The notes under the pieces are model-generated. The model did not search any database and was not told the origin of the DNA. It saw only the letters and a program-made list of their open reading frames with translations. Of a stretch of 52,598 bases of DNA, positions 33,608 to 42,894 are shown one piece after another. The DNA lies in contig JAUVHU010000008.1 in the NCBI GenBank assembly GCA_030593145.1, positions 1 to 52,598 on the forward strand. The letters are read 5' to 3'. Source of the DNA: Desulfobacteraceae bacterium. GTDB taxonomy: Bacteria > Desulfobacterota > Desulfobacteria > Desulfobacterales > ETH-SRB1. Position 1 is the stretch's first letter. Each line of letters opens with the position of its first letter. A program made the position numbers and the translations under genes.

Positions 33608-34966
33608 ATGAAGAAAAAACAACATACAAAGCTGTGGGTGGTAGTAGTAATTGCCGTAGTATTCTGGACAATGGGAACCGGTTTTTACCACGATCTTGCG
33701 GCCGATAGTGAAGAAACATACAAGGGCCTTAAATTATTTTCCGATGTGATTGAACTTATTGAAAAAAATTATGTCGATCCGGTTGACTCAAAGGAATTAA
33801 TACAAAAGGCTGTTCAGGGAATGGTACACAGCCTTGATCCCCATTCTTCATTGCTGCCGCCTGAAGCATTTGAAGAGTTGCGGATAGATACCCATGGCGA
33901 ATTCGGTGGTATCGGAATTGTAATAACAATGCAAAAGGGTATAATTACCGTTATCTCTCCAATTGAAGGAACACCTGCCTACAAAGCAGGAATAATAGCA
34001 GGGGATAAAATAATCAAGGTTGATGGTGAGTTAACCAAAGATATGATGCTATGGGAAGCGGTAAGAAAGATGCGCGGCCCAAAAGGAGAAACGGTTGTTA
34101 TAACTATAATAAGGGAAGGGGCTCCAAAACCGATAGACTTCACACTGATTCGAGACATTATTCCTGTTAAAAGTGTAAGGTCTATTGTATTAAAACCCGG
34201 ATATGGATACATCTGGATTACCAATTTTCAGGACAACACAACACATGATCTTAAAATCGCTTTAAAAAAGCTTGAATCTGCCGAAGTTTCGCTAAAAGGG
34301 CTTGTTCTGGATCTTCGCAACAATCCTGGAGGACTTCTTAACCAGTCAATCAAGGTGGCAGACATATTTCTTGAAAAGGGCAAAATTGTTTCCATCAAGG
34401 GAAGGCTGAAACAACATACGAAGATATTTAGGGCTCATTCTAACAAAGAAAAACGTGATTATCCCATTATTGTGCTGATAAACGGGGGAAGCGCAAGCGC
34501 ATCGGAAATAGTGGCCGGAGCGCTCCAGGACCATAAAAGGGCTATTATTCTCGGGACGACCTCTTTTGGCAAAGGATCGGTACAGACTGTAGAAACTTTA
34601 AGAGAAGGATATGGTCTTAAATATACGATAGCCAGATATTACACGCCAAGCGGACGCTCAATTCAGGCACAGGGGATTATTCCCGATATAGAGGTTAAGC
34701 AAAGGTTCATGGGCGAGGAAGAATCTGACGAGAGGTCGCTGAAGGAAAAAGATTTAAAAAACCATCTTGATGCAGAGCCGCATAAAAGATCAAAAAGTAA
34801 AAAGGAATTGATTGAAGAAAAGGATAAAAAGAAAAAAATCGATCCGCATAAAATCAGAACCAGACATACTCCTCTTACACTTGAAAATATCCATGATGAT
34901 TACCAGATCAAGCGCGCCCTTGAAATTCTGATAGGTTATGATATTTTAAAAGGGGCTCATGGTTAA
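33608..34966 (+). CDS. ctpA: C-terminal processing protease (S41 family, CtpA)
   Basis: A 452-residue serine protease: membrane anchor or signal (about 9-26), N-terminal helical region (LDPHSSLLPPEAFEELR), PDZ domain (about 95-180; GGIGIVI, IEGTPAYKAGIIAGDKIIKVDG), and the S41 core with GGSASASEIVAGAL (catalytic Ser) and TTSFGKGSVQT (catalytic Lys). The C-terminal tail (about 375-452) is highly charged. CtpA-type proteases often lie beside EnvC-like genes and trim cell-wall enzymes. The 3' end overlaps the next gene by 8 nt. Confidence 0.93.
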   Translation: MKKKQHTKLWVVVVIAVVFWTMGTGFYHDLAADSEETYKGLKLFSDVIELIEKNYVDPVDSKELIQKAVQGMVHSLDPHSSLLPPEAFEELRIDTHGEFGGIGIVITMQKGIITVISPIEGTPAYKAGIIAGDKIIKVDGELTKDMMLWEAVRKMRGPKGETVVITIIREGAPKPIDFTLIRDIIPVKSVRSIVLKPGYGYIWITNFQDNTTHDLKIALKKLESAEVSLKGLVLDLRNNPGGLLNQSIKVADIFLEKGKIVSIKGRLKQHTKIFRAHSNKEKRDYPIIVLINGGSASASEIVAGALQDHKRAIILGTTSFGKGSVQTVETLREGYGLKYTIARYYTPSGRSIQAQGIIPDIEVKQRFMGEEESDERSLKEKDLKNHLDAEPHKRSKSKKELIEEKDKKKKIDPHKIRTRHTPLTLENIHDDYQIKRALEILIGYDILKGAHG

Positions 34967-35903
34967 AAAAAAAACAAAAAAAAGAGCCTCCAGGAAGAGA
35001 AGCAGTCAAAAAACGAATTATAAAAAGGCGGTTGCCGGGCTGGCGCTATTGACGCTGTTGGTTATTATTGCAGCGCTTTTTGCTCATCACTTAATACCTG
35101 GCAGTCAGGTTGCGCAGCCTGTTAAAAAAGCTTCGATTCATAAAAAGGCAGTTTTTAAAATACCTGTTTTCGAAATATATCCCAAAGAGGATAAACCTGT
35201 CCGAAAACCTGCACTTAGACCAAAACCTCTGTTGCCGGATCAATTGCCCAGGGTATCAATTATTATCGATGACATAGGGTATGAAAGAGTTATAGCGGAC
35301 AAATTTTTAAGTCTTGATGCTGTCCTCACGTTTTCTGTGTTTCCTCACAGCCCTTTTCAGAAATCATTTGTCAAAAAAGCTGCCGCAAAAGGGTATGAAA
35401 TAATGCTTCATCTGCCGATGGAGCCGAATGGATTCCCTGAAGTCGATCCAGGGCCAGGCGCGTTGCTGACTTCGATGTCTCCTGATGAGCTTATCTGCCA
35501 GCTCAATGAAAACCTGGATGCCATACCCTCAATTAAAGGGGTCAACAATCACATGGGTTCAAAAATGACCTCTGTATCTACCCAGATGTATCAAATCTTT
35601 TCTGTCCTGAAAAAAAGAGAACTTTTTTTTATTGACAGTTGCACAACACCCGAAACTCTTTGTAAACCATCGGCTCGTCTGCTGCAGATTTCTTTTGCCC
35701 AAAGGGATGTCTTTCTGGATCATATACAGGAACCCGACTTTATTCGAAAACAGATAAAAAAATTAATCCATATTGCCATTTCTCATGGTGAAGCAATAGG
35801 TATTGCTCATCCGCATTCAGTGACATATGAGATTCTTCGCGAAGAACTCCCGGAACTTCAAAAAAAGGTTCGTCTTGTTCCGGCCTCAAGTATTGTACAT
35901 TAA
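34959..35903 (+). CDS. Divergent polysaccharide deacetylase family protein (YibQ)
   Basis: A 314-residue protein with an N-terminal membrane anchor (about 25-47) and a divergent polysaccharide deacetylase domain (pfam04748): VSIIIDDIGY (about 104), MLHLPMEP (about 151), NHMGSKMTS and IAHPHSVT. In this family the Asp/His residues replace the usual NodB motifs; peptidoglycan-related or YibQ-like roles are assumed. The EnvC-CtpA-YibQ order is conserved in many proteobacteria, supporting a shared cell-wall function. It overlaps ctpA by 8 nt. Confidence 0.88.
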   Translation: MVKKKTKKRASRKRSSQKTNYKKAVAGLALLTLLVIIAALFAHHLIPGSQVAQPVKKASIHKKAVFKIPVFEIYPKEDKPVRKPALRPKPLLPDQLPRVSIIIDDIGYERVIADKFLSLDAVLTFSVFPHSPFQKSFVKKAAAKGYEIMLHLPMEPNGFPEVDPGPGALLTSMSPDELICQLNENLDAIPSIKGVNNHMGSKMTSVSTQMYQIFSVLKKRELFFIDSCTTPETLCKPSARLLQISFAQRDVFLDHIQEPDFIRKQIKKLIHIAISHGEAIGIAHPHSVTYEILREELPELQKKVRLVPASSIVH

Positions 35904-35970
35904 GAATTATATAATAATCTTGATGTGTTAGTGCCTTTGTGGCTGAACTGTTATATATAGAGGTTTGATA

Positions 35971-37005
35971 ATGAAAATAGGAATTATCGGTCTTTCCAGA
36001 TCAGGGAAAAAAACGGTATTTGAGGCGCTGACCAATAATGTTATCGCTGAAGGACAAATGACAGAAAGCCGGATAGGTACAATACATGTGCCTGATAATC
36101 GAGTTGATATTCTAAGCGATATGTATAAGCCAAAGAAGACTATTTATGCTCAGGTAGTATATTTTCTTCCATGCATGCAGCGGCATCATATTGAAAAAAC
36201 AAAGGAACAGAATATCTGGAGTGAAATAAGGGATTGTGACGCTTTGATACATGTGGTGCGGAATTTTGGAGGATATGGCTTTGAAACTCCGGATCCATAT
36301 AACGATTTTTTCAATCTTGAGCAGGAAATGATTCTTGCCGATCTTGTTGTTGTGGAAAAGCGTCTTGAACGGATTGAATTAGAAAAACAAAGGCACAGAA
36401 AAATTGATCAGGAAGAGTCGGCTCTTTTAATTGAATGCCAAAAAAAACTTGAAAACGAAATTCCTCTTAGAAAAAGTCCTGATCTTGCATACGCGCACTC
36501 TCTTAAAGGTTTTGCGTTTGTTTCAGCCAAATCGGAGCTCGTTTTATTTAACAACGAAGATGATGACGATAAGTTGCCTAATATAACAGATATAACATCA
36601 AAAGAAAGCTGCATGATAATAAGGGGCAAACTCGAACAGGAGCTTGCCCAGATGTCTGATGAAGATGCAGAAGATTTTCTTTCTGAATTTAATATTACCG
36701 CATCTGCCATGGACAGGGTTGTCAGCCGGACATACGAACTCCAGGGTCTTACATCTTTTTTTACAGTAGGTGACGATGAGGTGAGAGCATGGACAATAAA
36801 AAAAGGAACTCATGCTGTTGATGCTGCCGAGGTCATCCACACAGACATTAAAAAAGGGTTTATTCGTGCAGAGGTGGTTTCATATGAGGATCTGATAAAT
36901 GCCGGCACATATCATGAGGCAAGAAAAAACGGCACTGTGAGGCTTGAAGGAAAAACCTACGAGGTCCAAGATGGAGATATAATTAATTTTCGTTTTAATG
37001 TTTAA
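35971..37005 (+). CDS. YchF-like protein with degenerate P-loop and TGS-type C-terminus
   Basis: A 344-residue relative of YchF/OLA1. The family landmarks are LADLVVVEKRLERIE (after the G-domain), a coiled-coil insert and the C-terminal LTSFFTVGDDEVRAWTIKKGTHAVDAAEVIHTDI...DGDIINFRFNV (TGS). The P-loop reads GLSRSGKKT instead of GxPNVGKST, lacking the Ser/Thr that binds magnesium, and no DxxG is seen. It is therefore a paralogue with altered or lost nucleotide binding; a canonical ychF probably exists elsewhere. ATG 35971 has GAGG at 35960-35963. Confidence 0.85.
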   Translation: MKIGIIGLSRSGKKTVFEALTNNVIAEGQMTESRIGTIHVPDNRVDILSDMYKPKKTIYAQVVYFLPCMQRHHIEKTKEQNIWSEIRDCDALIHVVRNFGGYGFETPDPYNDFFNLEQEMILADLVVVEKRLERIELEKQRHRKIDQEESALLIECQKKLENEIPLRKSPDLAYAHSLKGFAFVSAKSELVLFNNEDDDDKLPNITDITSKESCMIIRGKLEQELAQMSDEDAEDFLSEFNITASAMDRVVSRTYELQGLTSFFTVGDDEVRAWTIKKGTHAVDAAEVIHTDIKKGFIRAEVVSYEDLINAGTYHEARKNGTVRLEGKTYEVQDGDIINFRFNV

Positions 37006-37382
37006 TACGTAATTTACGGGTTCGTGGTTAACTACGGTTTACAGTAAAGATTCTGGCCCAGAGGACCAGGCTTTGGTTATCCTCAGATGGAATTTGCTTT
37101 GCATGAAAAAGATGAACGTCGAACATCGAACGCTCAACATCGAACATCGAATGTGGATATCGCTTCGCTCATTTTTTTTAATAAAATTGAAACGCCGAAG
37201 GCGTACCATAATTCGACGTTGGAAGTTCGATGTTCGATGTTGGACGTTCCTTTTTTAAACACAAAAATCCAAGGCAGAGCCATCTATCTCTGACTTGGCC
37301 CAGAGGACCAGGTTTCCAAGGGAAAAGTTAAAAAAACCAGCAACCGGTAACTGACAACCGACAACCGTGAACGGTTATATAT
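37006..37382. other. 377-nt intergenic region filled by repeats
   Basis: Holds the composite element 37042-37320 and nothing I can call a gene. The short stretch ACCGTGAACGGT at about 37363-37374 resembles the hairpin of the 1658/31867 repeat. Confidence 0.5.
37042..37320 (+). repeat. Composite palindromic repeat, copy 2
   Basis: Outer ends match the element between ftsE and ftsX in reverse orientation. Nested inside (37105-37256) is a long inverted repeat with GAACGTCGAACATCGAA arms, a core related to ATCGCTTCGCTC, and a T-rich tail. It fills the gap between the YchF-like gene and the pilus platform gene. Two frames open across it but no gene is likely. Confidence 0.75.
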
Positions 37383-38594
37383 ATGCCTACATTCACTTAC
37401 AAAGCTCTGGCCGAAGATGGATCTTCACTAAAGGGAACCATTGAAGCTGAATCTCAGCATCTTGCAGCCATGCAGTTGGACGCCATGGGATACATCCCTA
37501 TCTCTATTTCCGAGAAAAAACTATCCGTTTTTGATGATCTTGGTTCGAGATTTGAAAAAATTAAGACAGAGGATTTAATATTTTTTACAAGGCAGTTATA
37601 CACTGTCATCAAAGCAGGAATCTCCCTATTGTCAGGACTTAAGGCGCTCCAAGAACAGACTGAAAACAAAAAACTAAAAAATGTTCTTTCAATAGTTGGA
37701 AGAGATATTGACCAAGGCAAGAGCTTTTCTGATTCAATTTCCGTTCACCCGGAGGTTTTTGATGAACTTTATGTTAATATGATTGAGGCTGGTGAAGTAG
37801 GGGGGAGCCTGGATGAGATATTAGAACGATTGATTTTTATGCTTGAATTCAGCAGAAAGACCGGCGCTAACCTTAAGGCGGCGATACGCTATCCGATTAT
37901 GGTCGTAGCTGCACTTTTTGTTGCTTTCGGGGTTATAATTACATTTGTCATACCTAAATTTGCGGTAATTTTTGAAAAGTCAACCATAGAACTTCCAATT
38001 CCAACGCGCATCATGATGTTTATAAATTTCCTGGTGCAAAACTACTGGTATTATGGGCTGTTTATAGCCGGCTCCCTTGTTGCGGCCTTTTTCTTATATA
38101 CACGTAGTGAGTCAGGAAAACTTCAATGGGACCATCTAAAATTAAAAATACCTATCTTGGGCAATGTTTTTCTTAAAATTTACATGTCAAGATTTTCAAG
38201 TATGCTTGAGACCTTATCGAGAAGTGGAACCTCAATCGTTATATCATTGGAAATCGTTTCAAGAACTATTGGAAATGAATATATTGCTCGTAAAATAAAT
38301 GGGATTGCTGAGCAGGTAAAAACAGGAAAAGGCATTACTAATTCTTTAAGAGAAAGTAATGTTTTTCCGCCTTTGGTTATCCAGATGGTTCAAACCGGAG
38401 AGGAAACAGGCGCCCTGGATGAAATGTTAGCGGAAATCACCACTTATTACGAAAGAGAAATAGATTATACTGTAAGTCGGATGTCTTCCTATATCGAGCC
38501 GATCCTGACTGTAGGGTTGGGAATTATGGTTCTTTTTATAGCCCTGGCCATCTTTCTACCATGGTGGGATATGATGGAAGCTTTTAAGGGATAG
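37383..38594 (+). CDS. pilC: Type IV pilus inner-membrane platform protein (PilC/MshG/GspF family)
   Basis: A 403-residue, full-length GspF-family protein: N-terminal segment (PTFTYKALAEDGSSLKGTIEAES), two T2SSF domains (about 70-190 and 270-395; FFTRQLYTVIKAGISLLSGL, YEREIDYTVSRMSSYIEPIL) and three membrane helices (about 170-195, 220-242, 375-397). It forms the rotating platform that couples the assembly ATPase to the growing pilus. It heads the + strand half of the cluster; in MSHA loci the same position is held by mshG. Confidence 0.93.
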   Translation: MPTFTYKALAEDGSSLKGTIEAESQHLAAMQLDAMGYIPISISEKKLSVFDDLGSRFEKIKTEDLIFFTRQLYTVIKAGISLLSGLKALQEQTENKKLKNVLSIVGRDIDQGKSFSDSISVHPEVFDELYVNMIEAGEVGGSLDEILERLIFMLEFSRKTGANLKAAIRYPIMVVAALFVAFGVIITFVIPKFAVIFEKSTIELPIPTRIMMFINFLVQNYWYYGLFIAGSLVAAFFLYTRSESGKLQWDHLKLKIPILGNVFLKIYMSRFSSMLETLSRSGTSIVISLEIVSRTIGNEYIARKINGIAEQVKTGKGITNSLRESNVFPPLVIQMVQTGEETGALDEMLAEITTYYEREIDYTVSRMSSYIEPILTVGLGIMVLFIALAIFLPWWDMMEAFKG

Positions 38595-38624
38595 CGTTGC
38601 TGGTTACTGGAAATTTGGAAACTG

Positions 38625-38670
38625 AAAAATCCCCCTGGCCTCCTTTGCTAAAGGGGAATTAGAGGGATTT
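38625..38670. repeat. AAATCCCCC-type palindromic repeat
   Basis: AAAAATCCCCCTGGCCTCC then TTTGCTAAAGGGG and AGAGGGATTT: an imperfect hairpin of a C-rich type widely scattered in deltaproteobacterial genomes. Lies between the platform and pilin genes. Confidence 0.6.
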
Positions 38671-38681
38671 GAAGTATGTTA

Positions 38682-38711
38682 TTGACACAGAAAGTATCAA
38701 GGTGCTACAAA
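38682..38711 (+). promoter_or_regulatory. Putative promoter of the major pilin-like gene
   Basis: TTGACA (38682-38687) and TACAAA (38706-38711) with an 18-nt spacer, 60 nt upstream of the pilin ATG. A good -35 with a weak -10. Confidence 0.4.
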
Positions 38712-38771
38712 TTAATTAATTAACTACTTGACTACTCGACTATTTAACCAAACAGCCAGGGAGCGCCAGAA

Positions 38772-39176
38772 ATGAAAAAAGAAGAAAAGGGGTTGCTGAG
38801 AAACAATAAGGGTTTCACATTAATCGAACTTATCATGGTCATCGTAATTCTGGGAATATTGGCTGCCGTTGCCATCCCGAAATATGTTTCTATGAAAGAT
38901 GAAGCAGCAGATGCAACAGCCAAAGGTATTACGGCAGGACTGAGAGGAGCTGTGAGTATACTTTATGCCAAGAATTTGCTCGGTAGTACCGACGGAGCTG
39001 CCTACAATATCACAGATGTAGTTGACGCTGCTCAGATATCAGGCGTAGATGGCTCGGCCACAGCAGCAACTACTTTTACTGCTACCATTGGAGGCAACGC
39101 TTATGTTTGGACTTTTAGTCCTACAGCAAATCTACCAGACACCGCAGGCACAATAAATGAGGATTCCGGCTGGTAG
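38772..39176 (+). CDS. Type IV pilin-like protein (major pilin candidate)
   Basis: A 134-residue class III-signal protein. The prepilin peptidase site KG|FTLIELIMVIVILGILAAVAIPKY follows a 14-residue leader; Glu5 is present. The small globular part is Ala/Thr-rich (residues 60-134; TAATTFTATIGGNAYVW). It is likely the pilus subunit or a major pseudopilin, exported to the inner membrane and polymerised by the PilB/PilC-type machinery. The AGGGAG before the ATG is a reasonable Shine-Dalgarno. Its last 20 nt overlap the start of the YfhO-like gene. Confidence 0.9.
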   Translation: MKKEEKGLLRNNKGFTLIELIMVIVILGILAAVAIPKYVSMKDEAADATAKGITAGLRGAVSILYAKNLLGSTDGAAYNITDVVDAAQISGVDGSATAATTFTATIGGNAYVWTFSPTANLPDTAGTINEDSGW

Positions 39177-41556
39177 CAGGCTTAACAAAAGTCTTGTTTG
39201 CGTCTTACTGCTTTGTGTTTGTTTCCTTTATTTTTATGACATTCTGAACAAAGGTCTTCTTTTTACTGAGAGGGATCTGGCTGTTTACTTCATACCGCCG
39301 CGAATGTTTTGGGTGAGTATGATCAAAGATGGCTTACTTCCTCTCTGGAACCCTTACTCCTATTGCGGTCAACCGTTATTAGCTACTCTTCAGACGGGTA
39401 TTTTTTATCCTTTAAATCTTCTTCTCTTACTTTCCTTTGATCTCGGCTTTAATCTAATCATTGTTCTGCACTTTTTTTTAGCCGGGGTCTTTACTTACTT
39501 TTTCATAAAAACACTCAAGGGAAGTAATATCGGCGCCTTGATCGGGGCGCTCACTTTTATGTTGAGCGGCTATCTTCTTTCCGTACATAACCTGCTTCCA
39601 CATCTCCTTTCCGTAGTATGGCTCCCCCTGATTCTCCTCTGTTATCAAAAATACCTTGTAAAGGGGAGATTAAAGCCTCTGGTGTTTACTTCCGCCTGTT
39701 TGGCCATAATGTTCACTGCCGGGGCAGTGGAGATCTTATATGGCACTTTTATCTTGATCTTTGTCCTTCTGTTTTTTTCGGACCCTTTTGGCGTGGGGAT
39801 CGTGCCGCCTTCCTTCAAAAAAAGGCTCTTTTCTTTTGGATTGGTCGTGTTGCTTTTTCTGCTGCTTTCCGCTGTTCAGTTGCTCCCTTTCCTGGAACTC
39901 GCTTTTAACTCTATCCGCTCAGGCGGACTAAATTATCAAGAGGCAATTACATGGTCTCTGGATTTTCAAGATTTGTTACAGTTTTTTATTCCCGATCCTT
40001 ACGGATACGGCTCTTCTACAGAAAGATACTGGGGCAATCAGAGCTGGTTAAAGACAATATATTTAGGCATTATTCCATTTGCGCTTTCTATTTTTTTCAT
40101 AATAGAAAAGAGAAGAAAAGCTATTCCTTTTTTAATTATCATATTAGTTTCTCTTACACTTTCTTTTGGTGGCAACACTCCAATTTACAAGTTTCTGTAT
40201 AACTACGTCCCGTTTTTAAATACAATTCGTTATCCGGTTAAGTTTCTATTCATATTCACCTTTCTTGTTTCCATAATGGCAGGAATAGGATTTGACGGTC
40301 TTTGCAAACAGATTGTTAATAGAAACAGAGAAACCAAAAGAATTATTCGCTCTTTTCTTGTTTTCAGCGTGCTTGCTGCTTTTGTGTGGGGCATATTGAA
40401 TTTTTACGAGATCCGGATTCAAGAATTTCTACAGACCAGCGGGTTTGCCCCACCCGATTATAACTATCCGCTCATCAACTTGCATAATATAAAACGGTTC
40501 CTTCTCTTTTGTTTGATGCTTGGGCCGATTTTAGTCTTTGGCTGGAGATATCCAAAAAGGAGAATGCTCTTTTCTCTTGCTCTTCTTTCTTTATTAACTC
40601 TCGATCTTTTTTTCGCCAATAAAGGATACTACCAGAAATATGATTCAAAAATCTTCCACGAGCCTTCCGAAAGCATAAGCTTTTTAAAAAATGACACTTC
40701 TCTTTTTCGAATATTTACGAGTCCAAAGACAGAAAAAGAAACAATGAAATCTTCAGACATTTTTTCCAATCAGATCAAGGTGAGCAAAGAGAAGATTTTG
40801 CCGGGTTTAAATATTGAACATGGTCTTTACAGTATAGATGGTGCTGAGGTAATACGTCTTGGAAATTTTGATAAAATCATGTCGTTGTTAGCGAGTTCGC
40901 CCGAGGCGGACAGTACAAATCTTTTAAGTTTATTAAACGTCAAGTATCTCATTTCCAAGTTTGAGATAGACTCAAAGGAATTTGAGCTGGCCGAGATTAT
41001 CGGAGATAAAGATGATCCTGAAAGCTCTTTGAGGATTTACAAAAACTTAAATGTTCTCCCAAGGGCTTTTCTAATAGAAGATTACAAGGTGGTTAACTCT
41101 GAAAAAGAATACAGAGAAATATTAGGTAGCAAAGACTTTGACCCGCGCGAATTAGTCCTTCTGGATGAGGACCCATACTCTCTCTCCATCCTCCGTGGCG
41201 AGAGGGTCGGGGTTGAGAATGAAAACGTCATAATGACAGATTATAAACCCAATAAAATAGAACTGGCGGTTTCCTTGACCAAGCCAAAAATGCTGTTTAT
41301 GAGCGAGACTTATTATTCCGGTTGGAAGGTCTATATAGATGGGAATGAGAGCAGAATATACAGGGCTAATTACGCTTTTCGGGCTGTGCCTCTTACCTCT
41401 GGGGATCACAGGGTCGTTTTTGTATACAAGCCGTTGAGCGTCATTCTGGGCGGGATCATTACTTTATTAGGTATTGTTGCGATAGTTTTGATTGGAACTC
41501 TTTTCTCCAACAGCGATGATCGACTGCCCCGGCCATGGCAGAACAGGATCTATTAA
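39157..41556 (+). CDS. YfhO-like membrane protein (putative glycosyltransferase-type)
   Basis: A 799-residue integral membrane protein with about 12 helices spread over residues 10-470 and a C-terminal soluble domain ending in two more helices near 760-790. The family landmarks are the first loop TERDLAVYFIPPRMFW then LLPLWNPYSYCGQPLLATLQTGIFYPLNL, and late YSGWKVYIDGNESRIYRANYAFRAV. YfhO-like proteins are thought to move sugars from lipid carriers to surface polymers. It overlaps the pilin gene by 20 nt, so it may glycosylate pilin or an associated polymer. The last 90 nt overlap a gene on the other strand. Confidence 0.85.
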   Translation: MRIPAGSRLNKSLVCVLLLCVCFLYFYDILNKGLLFTERDLAVYFIPPRMFWVSMIKDGLLPLWNPYSYCGQPLLATLQTGIFYPLNLLLLLSFDLGFNLIIVLHFFLAGVFTYFFIKTLKGSNIGALIGALTFMLSGYLLSVHNLLPHLLSVVWLPLILLCYQKYLVKGRLKPLVFTSACLAIMFTAGAVEILYGTFILIFVLLFFSDPFGVGIVPPSFKKRLFSFGLVVLLFLLLSAVQLLPFLELAFNSIRSGGLNYQEAITWSLDFQDLLQFFIPDPYGYGSSTERYWGNQSWLKTIYLGIIPFALSIFFIIEKRRKAIPFLIIILVSLTLSFGGNTPIYKFLYNYVPFLNTIRYPVKFLFIFTFLVSIMAGIGFDGLCKQIVNRNRETKRIIRSFLVFSVLAAFVWGILNFYEIRIQEFLQTSGFAPPDYNYPLINLHNIKRFLLFCLMLGPILVFGWRYPKRRMLFSLALLSLLTLDLFFANKGYYQKYDSKIFHEPSESISFLKNDTSLFRIFTSPKTEKETMKSSDIFSNQIKVSKEKILPGLNIEHGLYSIDGAEVIRLGNFDKIMSLLASSPEADSTNLLSLLNVKYLISKFEIDSKEFELAEIIGDKDDPESSLRIYKNLNVLPRAFLIEDYKVVNSEKEYREILGSKDFDPRELVLLDEDPYSLSILRGERVGVENENVIMTDYKPNKIELAVSLTKPKMLFMSETYYSGWKVYIDGNESRIYRANYAFRAVPLTSGDHRVVFVYKPLSVILGGIITLLGIVAIVLIGTLFSNSDDRLPRPWQNRIY

Positions 41557-42894
41557 CTTCCAAAACCAGACTAAGCTATCATAAATTTTTAACTGAAATT
41601 TATTGAAATGTTTTCTCTTAAGCAAAGACCCGTTTATAAACCAGCCAGGCACACTAACCCTGTTAAAGGTTTTCAAATGTTTGATTTTAAATCCCGAAGC
41701 TGTCAATAGATTCTCTATATCTTTTACTTTATATCTCTTCACGTGTCCCAGGGCTCTATCGAGTGAATTATATAGTTTTGGGCAGTTGGGAACAACCAAT
41801 ATAAGTTTGCCGTCCTTTATAAGTAAATCACGCATATTTTTTAGTGTATGAGAATCATTGTTCAAATGTTCCAGCATATTCAGGCACAATATAGTATCAT
41901 AATGCCTGTCTAAGGCTCTTGTTTCTTTTGTGGTTTCGATATTTAACTCTATTACGTCAACATTAGGTCTGTTCATAAATATATTTTTAAGTGTCACTAT
42001 ATGAAGTGGATCTATATCCGAACAGGTATAGTAATCTCTTGGCAAAAATTCCAACGTCATAGTTCCGATACCTGCGCCCACTTCCAATACGTTGTTTCCT
42101 AAATAAGGCTTCAAGTTTGATGCCAGCCATTTGTTAAAATGATGAGTATTTGACATTGATAGAAGGATATTTTTATCTTCATCTTTATAAAGGTCATCAA
42201 TAAGCCAGAATTTTAATATGACACATATTGCGGCAAGACCGTCTCTCCAGGTAACTTTCTTTCCCTCACGGTAAGTCCGCCCAAAATAGGAAATAGGAAC
42301 TTCAAAAATTCTTAGATTTCTTTTTGCGATCTTTGCTGTAATTTCAGGTTCAAAACCAAACCTTTTTGACCGCAATGGCATGCTTTTCAATATAGATGCC
42401 CTAAAGACTTTATAGCATGTTTCAATATCTGTTAAATTCAGGTCTGTAAACCAGTTCGATAAGAATGTTAAGAAGTTATTACCCAGAGTATGTTTAAAAT
42501 AGAGGACTCGTCTCATCTCAGAAAAACCAAAACGGGAGCCATAAACAACATCGGCATCGCCATTTAATATAGGTTTTATAAGCTTGTTATAATCCTTAGG
42601 GCTATATTCAAGGTCGGCATCTTGAATGAGCGCGATATCGCCTGAAATTTCATCGACAGCCCTTTTTATAGCCGCACCTTTTCCCTGATTTATTTCTTGC
42701 CTGAATATTTTTATATTATCGAATGATGCTGCCAAATCTTGAATTATTTCCCAGGTGCCGTCATTAGAATGATCATCTACTATTATCAGCTCTTGTGTCA
42801 TATTTTCAGGCAAATCTGCATTTAAAACTCTGTTTACACACTCTCTGATGGTATAACGCTCATTATAAGCAGGTATGATAATAGATAATTTCAT
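41467..42894 (-). CDS. Glycosyltransferase family 2 fused to SAM methyltransferase
   Basis: A 475-residue two-domain protein. Residues 1-240 are a family 2 glycosyltransferase (MKLSIIIPAYNERYTI; VDDHSNDGT; QDADLEYSP; GKGAAI); residues about 265-465 are a class I methyltransferase (LEVGAGIGTMTLEFL; CLNMLEHLNNDSHT). Such fusions occur beside surface polysaccharide genes. ATG 42894 starts right at the GT2 strand; a longer frame to 43020 runs into a palindromic repeat. The gene converges on and overlaps the YfhO-like gene by 90 nt. Confidence 0.9.
   Translation of the reverse strand: MKLSIIIPAYNERYTIRECVNRVLNADLPENMTQELIIVDDHSNDGTWEIIQDLAASFDNIKIFRQEINQGKGAAIKRAVDEISGDIALIQDADLEYSPKDYNKLIKPILNGDADVVYGSRFGFSEMRRVLYFKHTLGNNFLTFLSNWFTDLNLTDIETCYKVFRASILKSMPLRSKRFGFEPEITAKIAKRNLRIFEVPISYFGRTYREGKKVTWRDGLAAICVILKFWLIDDLYKDEDKNILLSMSNTHHFNKWLASNLKPYLGNNVLEVGAGIGTMTLEFLPRDYYTCSDIDPLHIVTLKNIFMNRPNVDVIELNIETTKETRALDRHYDTILCLNMLEHLNNDSHTLKNMRDLLIKDGKLILVVPNCPKLYNSLDRALGHVKRYKVKDIENLLTASGFKIKHLKTFNRVSVPGWFINGSLLKRKHFNKFQLKIYDSLVWFWKLIDPVLPWPGQSIIAVGEKSSNQNYRNNT

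Noticed and set aside
37105-37256. Possible CRISPR array (repeated GAACATCGAAC units)
   Set aside because: Units are short, contiguous and arranged as an inverted repeat; there are no unique spacers and no cas genes.
37073-37293. Two overlapping frames of 61 and 68 codons
   Set aside because: Both lie wholly in the AACGTC-CATCGAA palindromic repeat; their residues (HRTLNIEHR-type) simply translate the repeat.
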